This document shows, in pieces, positions 15,391 to 23,130 of a DNA stretch of 42,453 nucleotides. The stretch comes from Streptomyces triculaminicus. GTDB taxonomy: Bacteria; Actinomycetota; Actinomycetes; Streptomycetales; Streptomycetaceae. The stretch is from NCBI RefSeq assembly GCF_017349075.1, contig NZ_JAFMOF010000009.1, forward strand, positions 1 through 42,453, written 5' to 3'. Every line of letters starts with the position of its first letter. Within the stretch, counting starts at the first letter, position 1. A model generated the notes under the pieces. The model was given only the letters and a program-made list of their open reading frames with translations. It ran no database searches and had not been told where the DNA came from. The translations under genes and the position numbers were made by a program.

Positions 15391-16935
15391 TCAGCCGGAC
15401 AGCCGGGAACGCAGCAGCTTCTTGTCCGGTTTGCCTGCCGCCGTCAGCGGAATGTCGTGCAGCAGGTGCAGGGCGTCGGGGGCGTAGAGATGCCCCTTGC
15501 GGGCGGTGACGAAGTCCCGGATCTCCTCCAGCGAAGGTCGCTGCCCGGCGGCGGGCACCACGGCGACGTGGACGTGCTCCACCGACTCCTCGTCCCGGCT
15601 GCCGAAGACCGCGCAGTGGGCGACGCCGGGATGATCCAGCAGCAGGTCCTCCAGCTCCGCCGGGTAGACGTGGCCCCCGACGACCACGATCACCTCCTTG
15701 ATCCGGTCCACGATGTAGAGGTAGCCGTCCTCGTCGAGGTAGCCGACGTCGCCGGTGTGGATCCAGCCGTCGCGCAACACCTCGGCGGTCAGTTCCGGCT
15801 GCTTCCAGTAGCCGCGCATCACATAGGGCGAGCGCACCTGCACCTCGCCCCGCTCCCCGGGCGGCAGGGTGGTGCCGTCGGCGTCCCGGACGGCGATCTC
15901 GACGCCGGGCAGGGCCCGGCCGACCGTCAGCTGTCCGCCGCGGCCGGTCACCTCCTGCCCGCCGGGGCCCACTTCGGTGATGTTCATCGCCTCGGCCTGC
16001 CCGTACCAGCCGTACAACACGGGCCCGAGGACCTCGGCCGCCTGCCGCAGCCTGGCCGGTGAGGCGGCGGTACCGCCGTAGGTGATCCGGCGCAGGCTGG
16101 ACAGATCGGTGCCGGCCAGGTCCGGATGGTCGAGGAGCTGGTAGAGCAGCGGCGGCAGCAGCCAGGTGTGGGTGATGCGCTCGCGCTCGATCGCGGCCAG
16201 TACGTCCCCGGGGGCGAAACCGTGCCGCAGGACCACCGAGCCGCCCTGGTGCAGCGTCATGTCGGCGAGGAATCCGGCGAGATGGGCGAGCGACGTGCAG
16301 GCCAGGTAGCGGGGAGGGTCGCCGGCGTCGGCGAGCCCGTGGCCCAGGGTGCGCCGATAGGAGTCGTGGGTCATCTGGATGCCCTTGGGGATTCCGGTGG
16401 TTCCGCCGGTGTGCCGAATGCACCAGTCGTCGCCCGGACCCACCAGGCCGCCCATCGGCCGTGCCGGGCGGCGCGCGGCCGTGGCGAGCACGTCCTCGGC
16501 GAAGCCGCACGGACCCAGGGAGAGCATCGGCGGAACGCCGGCGAGCCGCCGCAGCTCCTCGGCGGTGCCGTGCCGCTGGTCGTCCACCAGCAGGAGGGAG
16601 CAGTCCACGCTCGCCATGATGCCGGCCATGACCGGCGGGCTCATGCCCTCGTAGAGGCCGACCACCCGGGCACCGGCGAGGTTGGCGGCGTAGCGGGCGA
16701 CGATCGCCTCGGCGGTGTTGCCGGTGAGCAGGGTGACCGTGCTGCCGCGTCCCACCCCGCGTTCCGCCAGCTCCCCGGCGAGCCGGTGGACCCCGTCCCG
16801 GAGCTCCGCCGCGCTGATCACCAGCCCCTGGGCAGTGGTGATGGCCGCTCGCGACGGCTCGGCGGACAGGACATCGAGGACGGCCTCCACATAACTGGTG
16901 AAGCCCTCGTCCGTGGCGGTGTGTCGCCGACTCAT
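15391..16935 (-). CDS. AMP-forming fatty acyl/aryl-CoA ligase
   Basis: A 514-aa adenylate-forming enzyme that activates a carboxylic acid with ATP and transfers it to CoA. Motif A3 is HTGGTTGIPKG at residues 175-185, A5 is YGWYGQAEAMNIT, A7 is DGWIHTGDVGYLDEDGY, the hinge is DRIKEVIVVVGGHVYP, and the catalytic A10 lysine is in TAAGKPDKK near the end. All are intact, so it should be active. There is no carrier domain, which argues against an NRPS role. The ATG at 16935 follows AAGGGAG; an in-frame upstream start at 16974 lacks one. The LysR regulator gene lies 93 nt upstream on the same strand and probably controls it. Substrate chain length or aromatic preference cannot be read. Confidence 0.93.
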   Translation of the reverse strand: MSRRHTATDEGFTSYVEAVLDVLSAEPSRAAITTAQGLVISAAELRDGVHRLAGELAERGVGRGSTVTLLTGNTAEAIVARYAANLAGARVVGLYEGMSPPVMAGIMASVDCSLLLVDDQRHGTAEELRRLAGVPPMLSLGPCGFAEDVLATAARRPARPMGGLVGPGDDWCIRHTGGTTGIPKGIQMTHDSYRRTLGHGLADAGDPPRYLACTSLAHLAGFLADMTLHQGGSVVLRHGFAPGDVLAAIERERITHTWLLPPLLYQLLDHPDLAGTDLSSLRRITYGGTAASPARLRQAAEVLGPVLYGWYGQAEAMNITEVGPGGQEVTGRGGQLTVGRALPGVEIAVRDADGTTLPPGERGEVQVRSPYVMRGYWKQPELTAEVLRDGWIHTGDVGYLDEDGYLYIVDRIKEVIVVVGGHVYPAELEDLLLDHPGVAHCAVFGSRDEESVEHVHVAVVPAAGQRPSLEEIRDFVTARKGHLYAPDALHLLHDIPLTAAGKPDKKLLRSRLSG

Positions 16936-17028
16936 CGCTCTTCTCCCTTGTCGGAACCCGGTTGACGTGGACACCTGTGACGCTAGTGCCGTCCGCTCAT
17001 GCCTTCCACGACCGCTTTGGCCATGTGC

Positions 17029-17919
17029 TCATGACGCGTCGGGCATGAACGACTCCATGGCCAGCCGGCGGAAGTCCAGTGCGGCGGGGGAGAGGTAGGC
17101 GTTCTCGCGCCACACCAGGGTCAGCGTCCGGTGACAGTCCGCGGCCGCGTCCAGCCGCGACCAGGCCACCGGGCTGCGTTCGCCGAGGGTCCGCCGGGCG
17201 ACGGCCGGCATCAGGCCGATGCCCAGACCGGCGCGGATCAGCTCCGGGGTGGCGGCGGCCTCGTCACCCTCGAAGGCCACCCGCGGTGTGATCCCTTCGC
17301 GGGCGAAGAGCCGCTCCAGCAGGGCGCGCTGCCAGTGGCCGGTACGCGTGCTGACGAACTCCTCGTCGGCCAGCTCGGCCACCGCGACGCGCTCCCGGCC
17401 GGCCAGCCGGTGCCCGGGCGGCACGGCCAGCAGCACCTCCTCCCGCAACAGCTCCGCCGAACACAGTCCAGGACCGCCCAACGGCTGGGAGGCGAGCGCG
17501 AAGTCCACCTCGGCCGAGCGCAGATGCCGCCGCATCGAGTCCACCGGAGCCTGGAACAGGCGCACGTCCACCCCGGGCCGGTGCGCGCGGAAGGCGGCCA
17601 GCACCCCGGCCAGCTGGAGGAGGGTCTCGGCGGCTACGGCGACCCGGCCCGGGCCCGCACCGGCGGCATCGGTCATCTCTCGGCGGGCGTCCTCCAGTTC
17701 GGCCAGCGCCCGCTCGACCCGGTGCAGGAAGGCCGCGCCGTGCTCGTTGAGCCGTATCCGGCGACCGTGCCGGTCGAAGAGCGGGATGCCGAGCTCCGAC
17801 TCGAGCCGGAGGATGGTCCGGCTCACCGACGGCTGGGCGACCCGGAGCTCCTCCGCGGCCCGGCTGATGTGCTGGTGCCGGGCCACGGCCCGGAAGTAGC
17901 GCAACGACAGAAGATCCAT
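17029..17919 (-). CDS. LysR-family transcriptional regulator
   Basis: A 296-aa regulator. The N-terminal winged helix-turn-helix reads LRYFRAVARHQHISRAAEEL then RVAQPSVSRTILRLE, followed by LGIPLFDRHGRRIRLNEHG, a textbook LysR start. Residues of about 90-296 form the periplasmic-binding-like effector domain, with VRLFQAPVDSMRRHL, VDFALASQPLGGPG and the conserved GLGIGLMPA loop. The ATG at 17919 matches the usual start at MDLLSLRYF. It precedes the acyl-CoA ligase on the same strand by 93 nt; the likely target is that gene and its own promoter. The upstream flank (17920-18017) then abuts an ArsR remnant. Confidence 0.94.
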   Translation of the reverse strand: MDLLSLRYFRAVARHQHISRAAEELRVAQPSVSRTILRLESELGIPLFDRHGRRIRLNEHGAAFLHRVERALAELEDARREMTDAAGAGPGRVAVAAETLLQLAGVLAAFRAHRPGVDVRLFQAPVDSMRRHLRSAEVDFALASQPLGGPGLCSAELLREEVLLAVPPGHRLAGRERVAVAELADEEFVSTRTGHWQRALLERLFAREGITPRVAFEGDEAAATPELIRAGLGIGLMPAVARRTLGERSPVAWSRLDAAADCHRTLTLVWRENAYLSPAALDFRRLAMESFMPDAS

Positions 17920-18017
17920 GGCGACAGTCTCGCCGAGACCCACAGCACCCTCGGCCGGACTTGATGACCGCCGACCATACCGTGGCCTCCGCCTAGACGC
18001 CCGTGCTGAAGCTGTAG

Positions 18018-18188
18018 TTGGTCGAGGAACAGCAGGGCCGCCACCGCTACGTGCGTCTGGCCGGTCCGCACGTAGCCGAGCTGATCGAGAGCCTCGCCGG
18101 GGCCCGACCCGGCGCTGGCATGCACGAGCCCATGAGGCGTGTTTCGGCAACCGAGCCCACCGAGGACCAGGGATTGATCGGTCACTAG
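18018..18188 (+). pseudogene. ArsR-family regulator remnant
   Basis: An open frame after a TAG stop reads LVEEQQGRHRYVRLAGPHV then AELIESLAGARPGAG. This matches the end of the winged helix and the dimer helix of ArsR-type regulators (GRHRYYRLAGPEVAELLE-like). The DNA-binding N-terminus is missing and an in-frame stop lies immediately upstream, so it is a fragment of about 56 codons. Its stop overlaps the -10 box of the next gene. Confidence 0.6.
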
Positions 18189-18191
18189 AGT
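18186..18191 (+). promoter_or_regulatory. Extended -10 box for a leaderless transcript
   Basis: TAGAGT ends 7 nt before the ATG at 18199, exactly where transcription would begin at the A of the start codon. A weak -35 (GAGGAC, 18162-18167) lies 18 nt upstream. No ribosome site precedes the ATG. This is the usual layout of leaderless genes in actinomycetes. Confidence 0.5.
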
Positions 18192-18198
18192 CACCTGC

Positions 18199-18558
18199 AT
18201 GGCAGCACCAGTACTTCAGGCGATCGAGGCGGACGGAACGACCTGGGACGACCCGTCCGAGGAACAACTTCACGACTTGCTGGCCGATATGAGCCTTACG
18301 TGGCGTTTTGTCGTCGTGAGGCGGCTCGACGCGGAACCTGCCGACCAGCACTTCATGCAGGTCTACCTCAACGACGACCTGAGCTGTCAGGTGGAATACC
18401 GAGAGGGAGGGCCGGACAGGCACTTCCAGGCATGGGTACCCCGCGAGCACGAGACCTTCGCCGTAGAACCTGTGGCTGAGGTGCTTCAGGCCTGGGCCTA
18501 CGGGCGACCCGGTTGGCGTGAGGCTCTTCCCTGGATCCCGTGGTCACCCGCAGCGTAA
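18199..18558 (+). CDS. Small acidic hypothetical protein, probably leaderless
   Basis: A 119-aa soluble acidic protein with no recognised family. It contains a beta-rich core (TWRFVVVRRLD, FMQVYLNDDLSCQVEYREG) and a Trp-rich C-terminus (VLQAWAYGRPGWREALPWIP). The size, acidity and standalone position are reminiscent of immunity-type proteins (Imm1-like), but no cognate toxin is next to it and I do not claim the assignment. There is no ribosome site before the ATG, whereas TAGAGT lies 7 nt upstream, consistent with leaderless expression. Codon use is normal for the window. Confidence 0.75.
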   Translation: MAAPVLQAIEADGTTWDDPSEEQLHDLLADMSLTWRFVVVRRLDAEPADQHFMQVYLNDDLSCQVEYREGGPDRHFQAWVPREHETFAVEPVAEVLQAWAYGRPGWREALPWIPWSPAA

Positions 18559-18980
18559 GGCATTCCCCACCATCCCTTCGCGGCCATGCATTGATGACTG
18601 CGACCGGGAGAGTTGCTTCGTAGTGGGCGTATAACGCAGGCGGGTGCGGTTCTTCCGAAGGCCAACTCGTGATCCCGTTACGAGCTCACCGGACCTGACG
18701 TCCCGAGCCCGGAAAGTCATGTGATCCGTCGGGCAGATCCTGGGGGCGGCGAAGAAACGGACGCGGTCGGCCGTACGGGACAGCCACGCGCCATACCCGC
18801 GCCGTTGCTCCCGCCGAACTGGTTGCCGCCCACTTCACCGCAGCCGTGTCCGTCGCCCACCCCGGACGAGTTGGCGAAGGCTTCCGGTCCGCTTTTCGTG
18901 TACGGAATCGCCATGGTCCATGTCGTCTCACGGGGCAGCTGTCCCGTGCCACAGAACCTTGACGGATCGCCATCGAAGAT

Positions 18981-19027
18981 GGGTCAGTAGGCGATATATG
19001 CCGTTGAATTTTGACCCACCTCGGTCA
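18981..19027. promoter_or_regulatory. A/T-rich segment with GGTCA inverted half-sites
   Basis: GGGTCA (18981-18986) faces TGACCC (19012-19017), with another GGTCA at 19023-19027. The intervening DNA (GATATATG, TTGAATTTTG) is far more A/T-rich than the surroundings. It could be an operator, a decayed replication or excision site, or a promoter. Confidence 0.4.
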
Positions 19028-19082
19028 ATACGTCGGCATTGTTGCTGTCTATGTCGTTCGGACTGCCTGACGGCTCCACGGT

Positions 19083-19109
19083 GTCGTGGGCACGGGACTC
19101 GAACCTGTG
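19083..19109 (-). pseudogene. tRNA 3'-end fragment (T-arm and acceptor strand)
   Basis: On the minus strand a T-arm is seen: CACAGG, loop TTCGAGT, CCCGTG, a 6-bp stem with one A-C mismatch, followed by GCCCACGAC as an acceptor 3' strand. No matching 5' acceptor strand or anticodon arm lies upstream within tRNA distance, so only the 3' part is present. Such fragments are typical leftovers where an element integrated into a tRNA gene. Confidence 0.5.
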
Positions 19110-19533
19110 CGGTGATGTTGTTTCACATGAAGCCGTCCCGTCACGTCGGCGACCCGCTGCTGAGCAGCCCTCGAGCACCTGCTGATGCGAGGTGCTCCGT
19201 GTCCGGAATTGCTGCTCGCGGCGCCGAGGTTCAAGGGTTCGGCGTCGTTCGCCCCCTGGCCCTCGCCTCATGACCCACTCCAAGCGCACAACGACCGCCA
19301 GCACCCCGGACGACGATCCCTGGGCGATCAACCCCTACGAAAATCGGACAATGGGCCTCGGTGCGTTGCTCGAAACAAGCCTTGCTGTGAGACTCAGGGC
19401 GCCTGACCGGAGAATTTCGCCGACGTCTCCAGCGGGCAGCCTCGGGACTCGCGACGCTCGGACCCTTTCCTCTGTACTTACCGGATGCTGTTCGGGCTCT
19501 CCGCCGGTCTCCACTGAGAAACCGGAGAAGGTC

Positions 19534-20043
19534 ATGCTCACACGACGTAGATTTTTCGGACTCGCCACTGCGGTGTTGGCGGTGTCGGCCCTCTCCGTGG
19601 CCGGTGCGCCTGCGCAAGCCGAAGGCTTCAGCCCGATCAACGTCTGGAATTCGAGCCACTGTCTCGACAATGCCACCGAGAACTCCGCGAAGCTCCACAT
19701 GTGGTCCTGCAGCGGTGGTTCCGAGCAGAAGTGGCTCGAAGGGTTCAACACCCAGACCGGCCTGTTCACCTTCACCAACCAGCGCACGGGACGGTGCATC
19801 ACCGCGCCGGCCTCGGGGTCGGGGACGGTCACGATGGCGTTCTGCAACGCGGCAGCCCCCACCCAGCAGTGGCGCGTCCTCTTCGCGGACAACCCCAACG
19901 GGCCGCCCTCAGGCTGGTACCAGGTCTGGCAGAACGTGTCGAGCGGGCTCTGCCTGTCGACGCCCAGCGTGCGAAACGGCACCCTTCTGCAAACGACGGT
20001 CTGCGATCCCTCCCACCAGTACTACAGGTGGCATCAGCAGTAA
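19534..20043 (+). CDS. Secreted RICIN-type beta-trefoil lectin
   Basis: A 169-aa exported protein made almost entirely of one carbohydrate-binding beta-trefoil. The N-terminus MLTRRRFFGLATAVLAVSAL has a twin-arginine motif (RRxFF), so export by Tat is likely; cleavage falls after AQA at residue 29. Three trefoil repeats follow, each with a Cys pair and a QxW-type motif: SSHCLDNATENSAKLHMWSC with SEQKW; GRCITAPASGSGTVTMAFC with TQQWRV; SSGLCLSTPSVRNGTLLQTT with YYRWHQ. There is no catalytic domain. GGAGAAGG precedes the ATG. It probably binds wall or environmental glycans; ligand unknown. Confidence 0.9.
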   Translation: MLTRRRFFGLATAVLAVSALSVAGAPAQAEGFSPINVWNSSHCLDNATENSAKLHMWSCSGGSEQKWLEGFNTQTGLFTFTNQRTGRCITAPASGSGTVTMAFCNAAAPTQQWRVLFADNPNGPPSGWYQVWQNVSSGLCLSTPSVRNGTLLQTTVCDPSHQYYRWHQQ

Positions 20044-20428
20044 GAGCCTGCAGGACGGGAAATGAGGTCATCGGGTTCGCCCAACTTGCGCGCGCCGCGG
20101 CCGGAATCCTCGATCGAGGGCCAGAGCATGGGATTCGCAGGCGTCAGGGGCACTCGCAGTGCTCGGCTTCGTGGCAGTCGGACCAGAACCCCTGCAGACC
20201 AACGAAGCCGCCCTGGAGACTCTCGCCCGTCCTGGCGTGGTCGGCGTGCCCATCCGTGTCACGACCGAGGCGGCGCCGCGGCAGCGTGCCCGCACCGCGT
20301 ACGAGGCCGCGCGTCGGGAGGCGAGCGCACCGAACCGCTCATGGGTCGACGTCCGTACGGGGGCCGGCCCGGGACGCTGACCGGAGTCCGGACAAGTGTC
20401 TCCCGGAAGGCAGGGTGCTCGACCCGCG
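20044..20428. other. Intergenic stretch with a possible coding fragment
   Basis: Between two convergent secreted-protein genes. A plus-strand frame (20159-20380) reads LGFVAVGPEPLQTNEAALET then LARPGVVGVPIRVTTE, with strong third-position GC, but it lacks a clear start and a ribosome site. I do not recognise it and regard it as a probable gene remnant. Confidence 0.4.
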
Positions 20429-20839
20429 TCAGGCCGTGAAAGCGTTCAGCTTCGCGCCTGTCACCGGAGCCTTGGGCTTGAACGTGTAGTCGAACTTGTA
20501 CGTCGTCTCGTGCGAGCTCGTGAAGTGCGGGCACACCAGCGGGCCGACCATCCCGCCCTTCGCGCCCATCTCGATCCACCAGCCCGCGCAGCGCCCGTCC
20601 GGCGTGCCCCAGCCCTTGCCCGGCAGCAGGTCCTCGACCCAGCCGGTGACCCGCGTGGTGCCGTCGCCCTGCGGGCACATCGATATCTCGCCCCGCCCGA
20701 AGGACTTCGTCCCGGCGGCCGTGACGCACGCCGGCCCATCGGATGGCGCGGCCTGGGCGGTCGGGGCGGCCAGCAGCGTCAAGGTGCCGGCTGCAGCGGT
20801 CGCTCCGGTCAGGGCCAGGATACGGACAAAGCGCCTCAT
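20429..20839 (-). CDS. Small secreted protein of unknown function
   Basis: A 136-aa exported protein. Residues 1-30 are a Sec signal peptide (MRRFVRILALTGATAAAGTL, cleavage after AQA). The mature part of about 106 residues has two to four Cys (GPACVTAA, EISMCPQGDG, DGRCAGWW, GPLVCPHF), probably forming disulfides, and a beta-rich end (TTYKFDYTFKP). I do not recognise a family; similar short Cys-containing exported proteins are frequent in Streptomyces. ATG at 20839 follows AAGGAACGAGC, a good ribosome site. It converges on the lectin gene. No enzymatic motif is visible. Confidence 0.8.
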   Translation of the reverse strand: MRRFVRILALTGATAAAGTLTLLAAPTAQAAPSDGPACVTAAGTKSFGRGEISMCPQGDGTTRVTGWVEDLLPGKGWGTPDGRCAGWWIEMGAKGGMVGPLVCPHFTSSHETTYKFDYTFKPKAPVTGAKLNAFTA

Positions 20840-20905
20840 GCTCGTTCCTTCTCCCTTAAAGGGCTGAGACCGAGACAACCACGAAATGGATCAACAACGC
20901 CAGGG

Positions 20906-21010
20906 TGCGTTCAACCGTCCGTAGAGGACGGCCGACGCGGGTACACCGTGCAGCAGATCGCCGACGACCTCGGCGTCAAGCGCACCCCCGTATGCGGGCA
21001 CTTCGGGTGA
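20906..21010 (+). pseudogene. Serine recombinase C-terminal HTH fragment
   Basis: The frame VEDGRRGYTVQQIADDLGV then KRTPVCGHFG ends in TGA at 21008-21010. It matches the helix-turn-helix that closes resolvase/invertase-type recombinases (YTVQQIADELGVKRTTVYGHL-like). The catalytic domain is absent, and no other part was found upstream. It is a scrap of a mobile element. Confidence 0.6.
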
Positions 21011-21025
21011 CGGGGTAGATCTTCC

Positions 21026-22060
21026 TCAGTCGTCGAGTAGCCGCCATGTGGTGAGGGCGAGCCTGATCCGCATCAGTCCGGTGGGTTCAGTGAGTTCGAT
21101 GCCCAGGGTCTTCGCGATCTGTTCGAGTCGGCGGGCGACGCTGCTGTGGTGCAGGTGGAGGAGGTCGGCTGCCCGGCGCAGGGAGCCGGTGGCGCAGTAG
21201 GTCTCCAGAGTCTCCATGTCTTCCGGGGTGCCGGAGATCCGGGCGATGGCGGCCACGTCGGCGTTGTCGCGCGAGGCTTCCTTGGGTATCTCGGCCAGGA
21301 GCGCCAGCGCGCCCAGGTCGGCGTAGCGGACGACCGGTTCGCGCGGGCCGGTGAAGCGGAGGGCGGTGCGGGCTTGCAGCCAGGAGCGGTCGGGGCTTTC
21401 CGCGGCGCCGATGCCCGCACGTACGCCCGCCGGAAACCGGGCCGGATCGATGGCGGTGGCCAGGATGACGCCCACGTCGGCGAGAGGTGCCGCCTTCACC
21501 GGGCCGGCCGGGCACAACAGGCCGCCGAGCCGGCAGAGCGGGAGCCGAGACCGTACGGCGACGACGCGGACCGGCTGGTCGGCGGCGAAACCCAGCAGCC
21601 GAAGCGCCCGTGCTCTGGCCGCCTCGTCGCTGTCGGCGCTGATCGCCAGTTCGACGAGGGCGGGGTCGGCCATGGTGGTGCGGGCTGGGCCGTACTGCTC
21701 GGCGACGGCCGCGGCGGCGATGGCGAGCCGGTCGAGGAGCACGTCGTCGAGGGGATTCGGCGGGCCTGGGCGTTCCAGCCACACCGTGCCGATCTCCTCC
21801 TCATCGAGGGTGATCGGCACCGTGGTGGACGCGGGTGCCGGCGGGGCGGAAGCGTGCCTGCCGTCGGGCGAGACGCGGGTCACCCGCCCTGTGCCGTGGA
21901 GCCGAATCCCTGCCACGCACTCGGCCAGGCCCGCCGAGGCCCGGGCGAGCGCCGGGAGATCCACCCGTCGGCGCATCAGCGTGTCGTAGAACGCGACGAT
22001 GCGCATCGCGCCGTCGATGTACGGATCCAGTCCCGACAGCCGAACGGCCAGTGCTTCCAT
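21026..22060 (-). CDS. PucR-type helix-turn-helix regulator
   Basis: A 344-aa regulator. The C-terminal 70 residues form the PucR HTH: METLETYCATGSLRRAADLL then HLHHSSVARRLEQIAKTLGI, ending in RIRLALTTWRLLDD. The N-terminal and central regions contain a GGDEF-like/CdaR-type regulatory domain with RVVAVRSRLPLC and GVRAGIGAAESPDRSW. The ligand is unknown; relatives sense small metabolites such as purine derivatives or sugar acids. ATG start at 22060. It is divergent from an alpha/beta hydrolase gene (107 nt apart) and is the likely regulator of it. Confidence 0.88.
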   Translation of the reverse strand: MEALAVRLSGLDPYIDGAMRIVAFYDTLMRRRVDLPALARASAGLAECVAGIRLHGTGRVTRVSPDGRHASAPPAPASTTVPITLDEEEIGTVWLERPGPPNPLDDVLLDRLAIAAAAVAEQYGPARTTMADPALVELAISADSDEAARARALRLLGFAADQPVRVVAVRSRLPLCRLGGLLCPAGPVKAAPLADVGVILATAIDPARFPAGVRAGIGAAESPDRSWLQARTALRFTGPREPVVRYADLGALALLAEIPKEASRDNADVAAIARISGTPEDMETLETYCATGSLRRAADLLHLHHSSVARRLEQIAKTLGIELTEPTGLMRIRLALTTWRLLDD

Positions 22061-22167
22061 GGCAGAAGGATAGAAGGACCGGGGTGCGCCGATCGGTGCG
22101 TGATCGCGATGGGATGCGCGACGGATGGCGGGTGACCCACCGGGTGACGACCGTGAGGATGGTCGTC

Positions 22168-23064
22168 ATGGATCCCGAACTCGAAGCATTCATCCCGTTT
22201 CTCCCGCAACTGGACATGAACGACCCGGTCACCTCGCGCAAGATTTTCTCCGAGCGTGCCGCCGCGGCGCCGGCACCGGACACCTCGAACATGGAGGTCG
22301 AGGACCGCACGGTGTCCGCCGACCCGGACGTGGCGGTGCGGGTCTACCGCCCGCACCAGGCGCAAGGCGCCATCGTCTGGCTGCACGGCGGCGGCGGAGT
22401 CTTCGGTGACCTGGACACCGAGCATCCCTGGGCCGCCCGGATCGCGGGCCTCTCCGGGGCGGCGGTGATCTCGGTGGGCTACCGCCTGGCGCCCGAACAC
22501 CGGTTTCCGGCCGCCCTCGACGACGCCTATGCCGTACTGACCTGGACGGCCGAGCACGCGGACGAACTCGGCATCGACCCCGCGCGGATCGCGGTCGGAG
22601 GACACAGCGCCGGCGCGAACATCGCGGCCGCGGTGGCCCTGCGGGCGCGCGACGAGCAGGGGCCAGCGGTCCACTTCCAACTGCTCAACCAGCCGGGACT
22701 GGACGACCGGCAGGAGACGTGGTCGGCGCGGAACTTCACCGACACGCCCTGGTTCAACCGCGACAAGCTTGCCGCAGCGTGGCGGCACTACCTGGGCTCC
22801 CAGCCCGCCACACCGTACGCCGCCCCGGCTCGGGCCACCGATCTCTCCGGCCTGCCACCGGCCTACATCGCCACCGCCGAGTTCTGCCCGAACCGCGACG
22901 AGGACATCGCATACGCGCTGCGCCTGATGCAGGCGGGCGTGTCGGTCGAGCTCCACCAGTGGCCCGGCACCTTCCACGGGTCGCAGGCGATCCTGTCCGC
23001 CGAGGTCTCGCAGCGGCAGATCGCCGAACTCGGCGCCGCCCTGCGCCGCGCGCTGGCCCAGTGA
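22168..23064 (+). CDS. HSL-type alpha/beta hydrolase (esterase)
   Basis: A 298-aa soluble hydrolase expected to cleave carboxylic esters. The oxyanion-hole motif HGGG is at residues 73-76, the nucleophile motif GGHSAG centres on Ser147, the acid residue lies in CPNRDEDIAYALRL, and the His is in the late segment GTFHGSQAI. This order is typical of family IV (hormone-sensitive lipase-like) esterases. No signal peptide. ATG at 22168 is preferred over ATG at 22159 because GAGGA sits 8 nt upstream of it. Divergent from the PucR-type regulator; the D-Ala-D-Ala carboxypeptidase-like gene follows on the same strand after 66 nt, so a two-gene transcript is possible. Confidence 0.92.
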   Translation: MDPELEAFIPFLPQLDMNDPVTSRKIFSERAAAAPAPDTSNMEVEDRTVSADPDVAVRVYRPHQAQGAIVWLHGGGGVFGDLDTEHPWAARIAGLSGAAVISVGYRLAPEHRFPAALDDAYAVLTWTAEHADELGIDPARIAVGGHSAGANIAAAVALRARDEQGPAVHFQLLNQPGLDDRQETWSARNFTDTPWFNRDKLAAAWRHYLGSQPATPYAAPARATDLSGLPPAYIATAEFCPNRDEDIAYALRLMQAGVSVELHQWPGTFHGSQAILSAEVSQRQIAELGAALRRALAQ

Positions 23065-23130
23065 GCCGTGGATGCCGAAGGCACGGGGAGAGTCCCCGTT
23101 GCACTCATTGATCATGAAAGGACGGATGTC

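Larger units (their letters stand above)
18559..19533. other. Long non-coding stretch with decayed elements
   Basis: Nearly 1 kb with no convincing gene. It holds a tRNA-like 3' end (19083-19109) and an A/T-rich segment with GGTCA half-sites (18981-19027). A Gly/Asn-rich minus-strand frame (18717-18914, beginning MAIPYTKSGPEAFANSSGVG) and a plus-strand frame from 19270 (MTHSKRTTTASTPDDDPWAI) lack ribosome sites and family matches. I read the stretch as eroded integration-site DNA. Confidence 0.5.

Noticed and set aside
18717..18914. Gly/Asn-rich minus-strand frame resembling a small secreted or chaplin-like peptide
   Set aside because: No signal peptide, no paired Cys pattern and no ribosome site.
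19083..19170. Complete tRNA gene
   Set aside because: No 5' acceptor strand, D-arm or anticodon arm pairs with the 3' end, so only a fragment is called.
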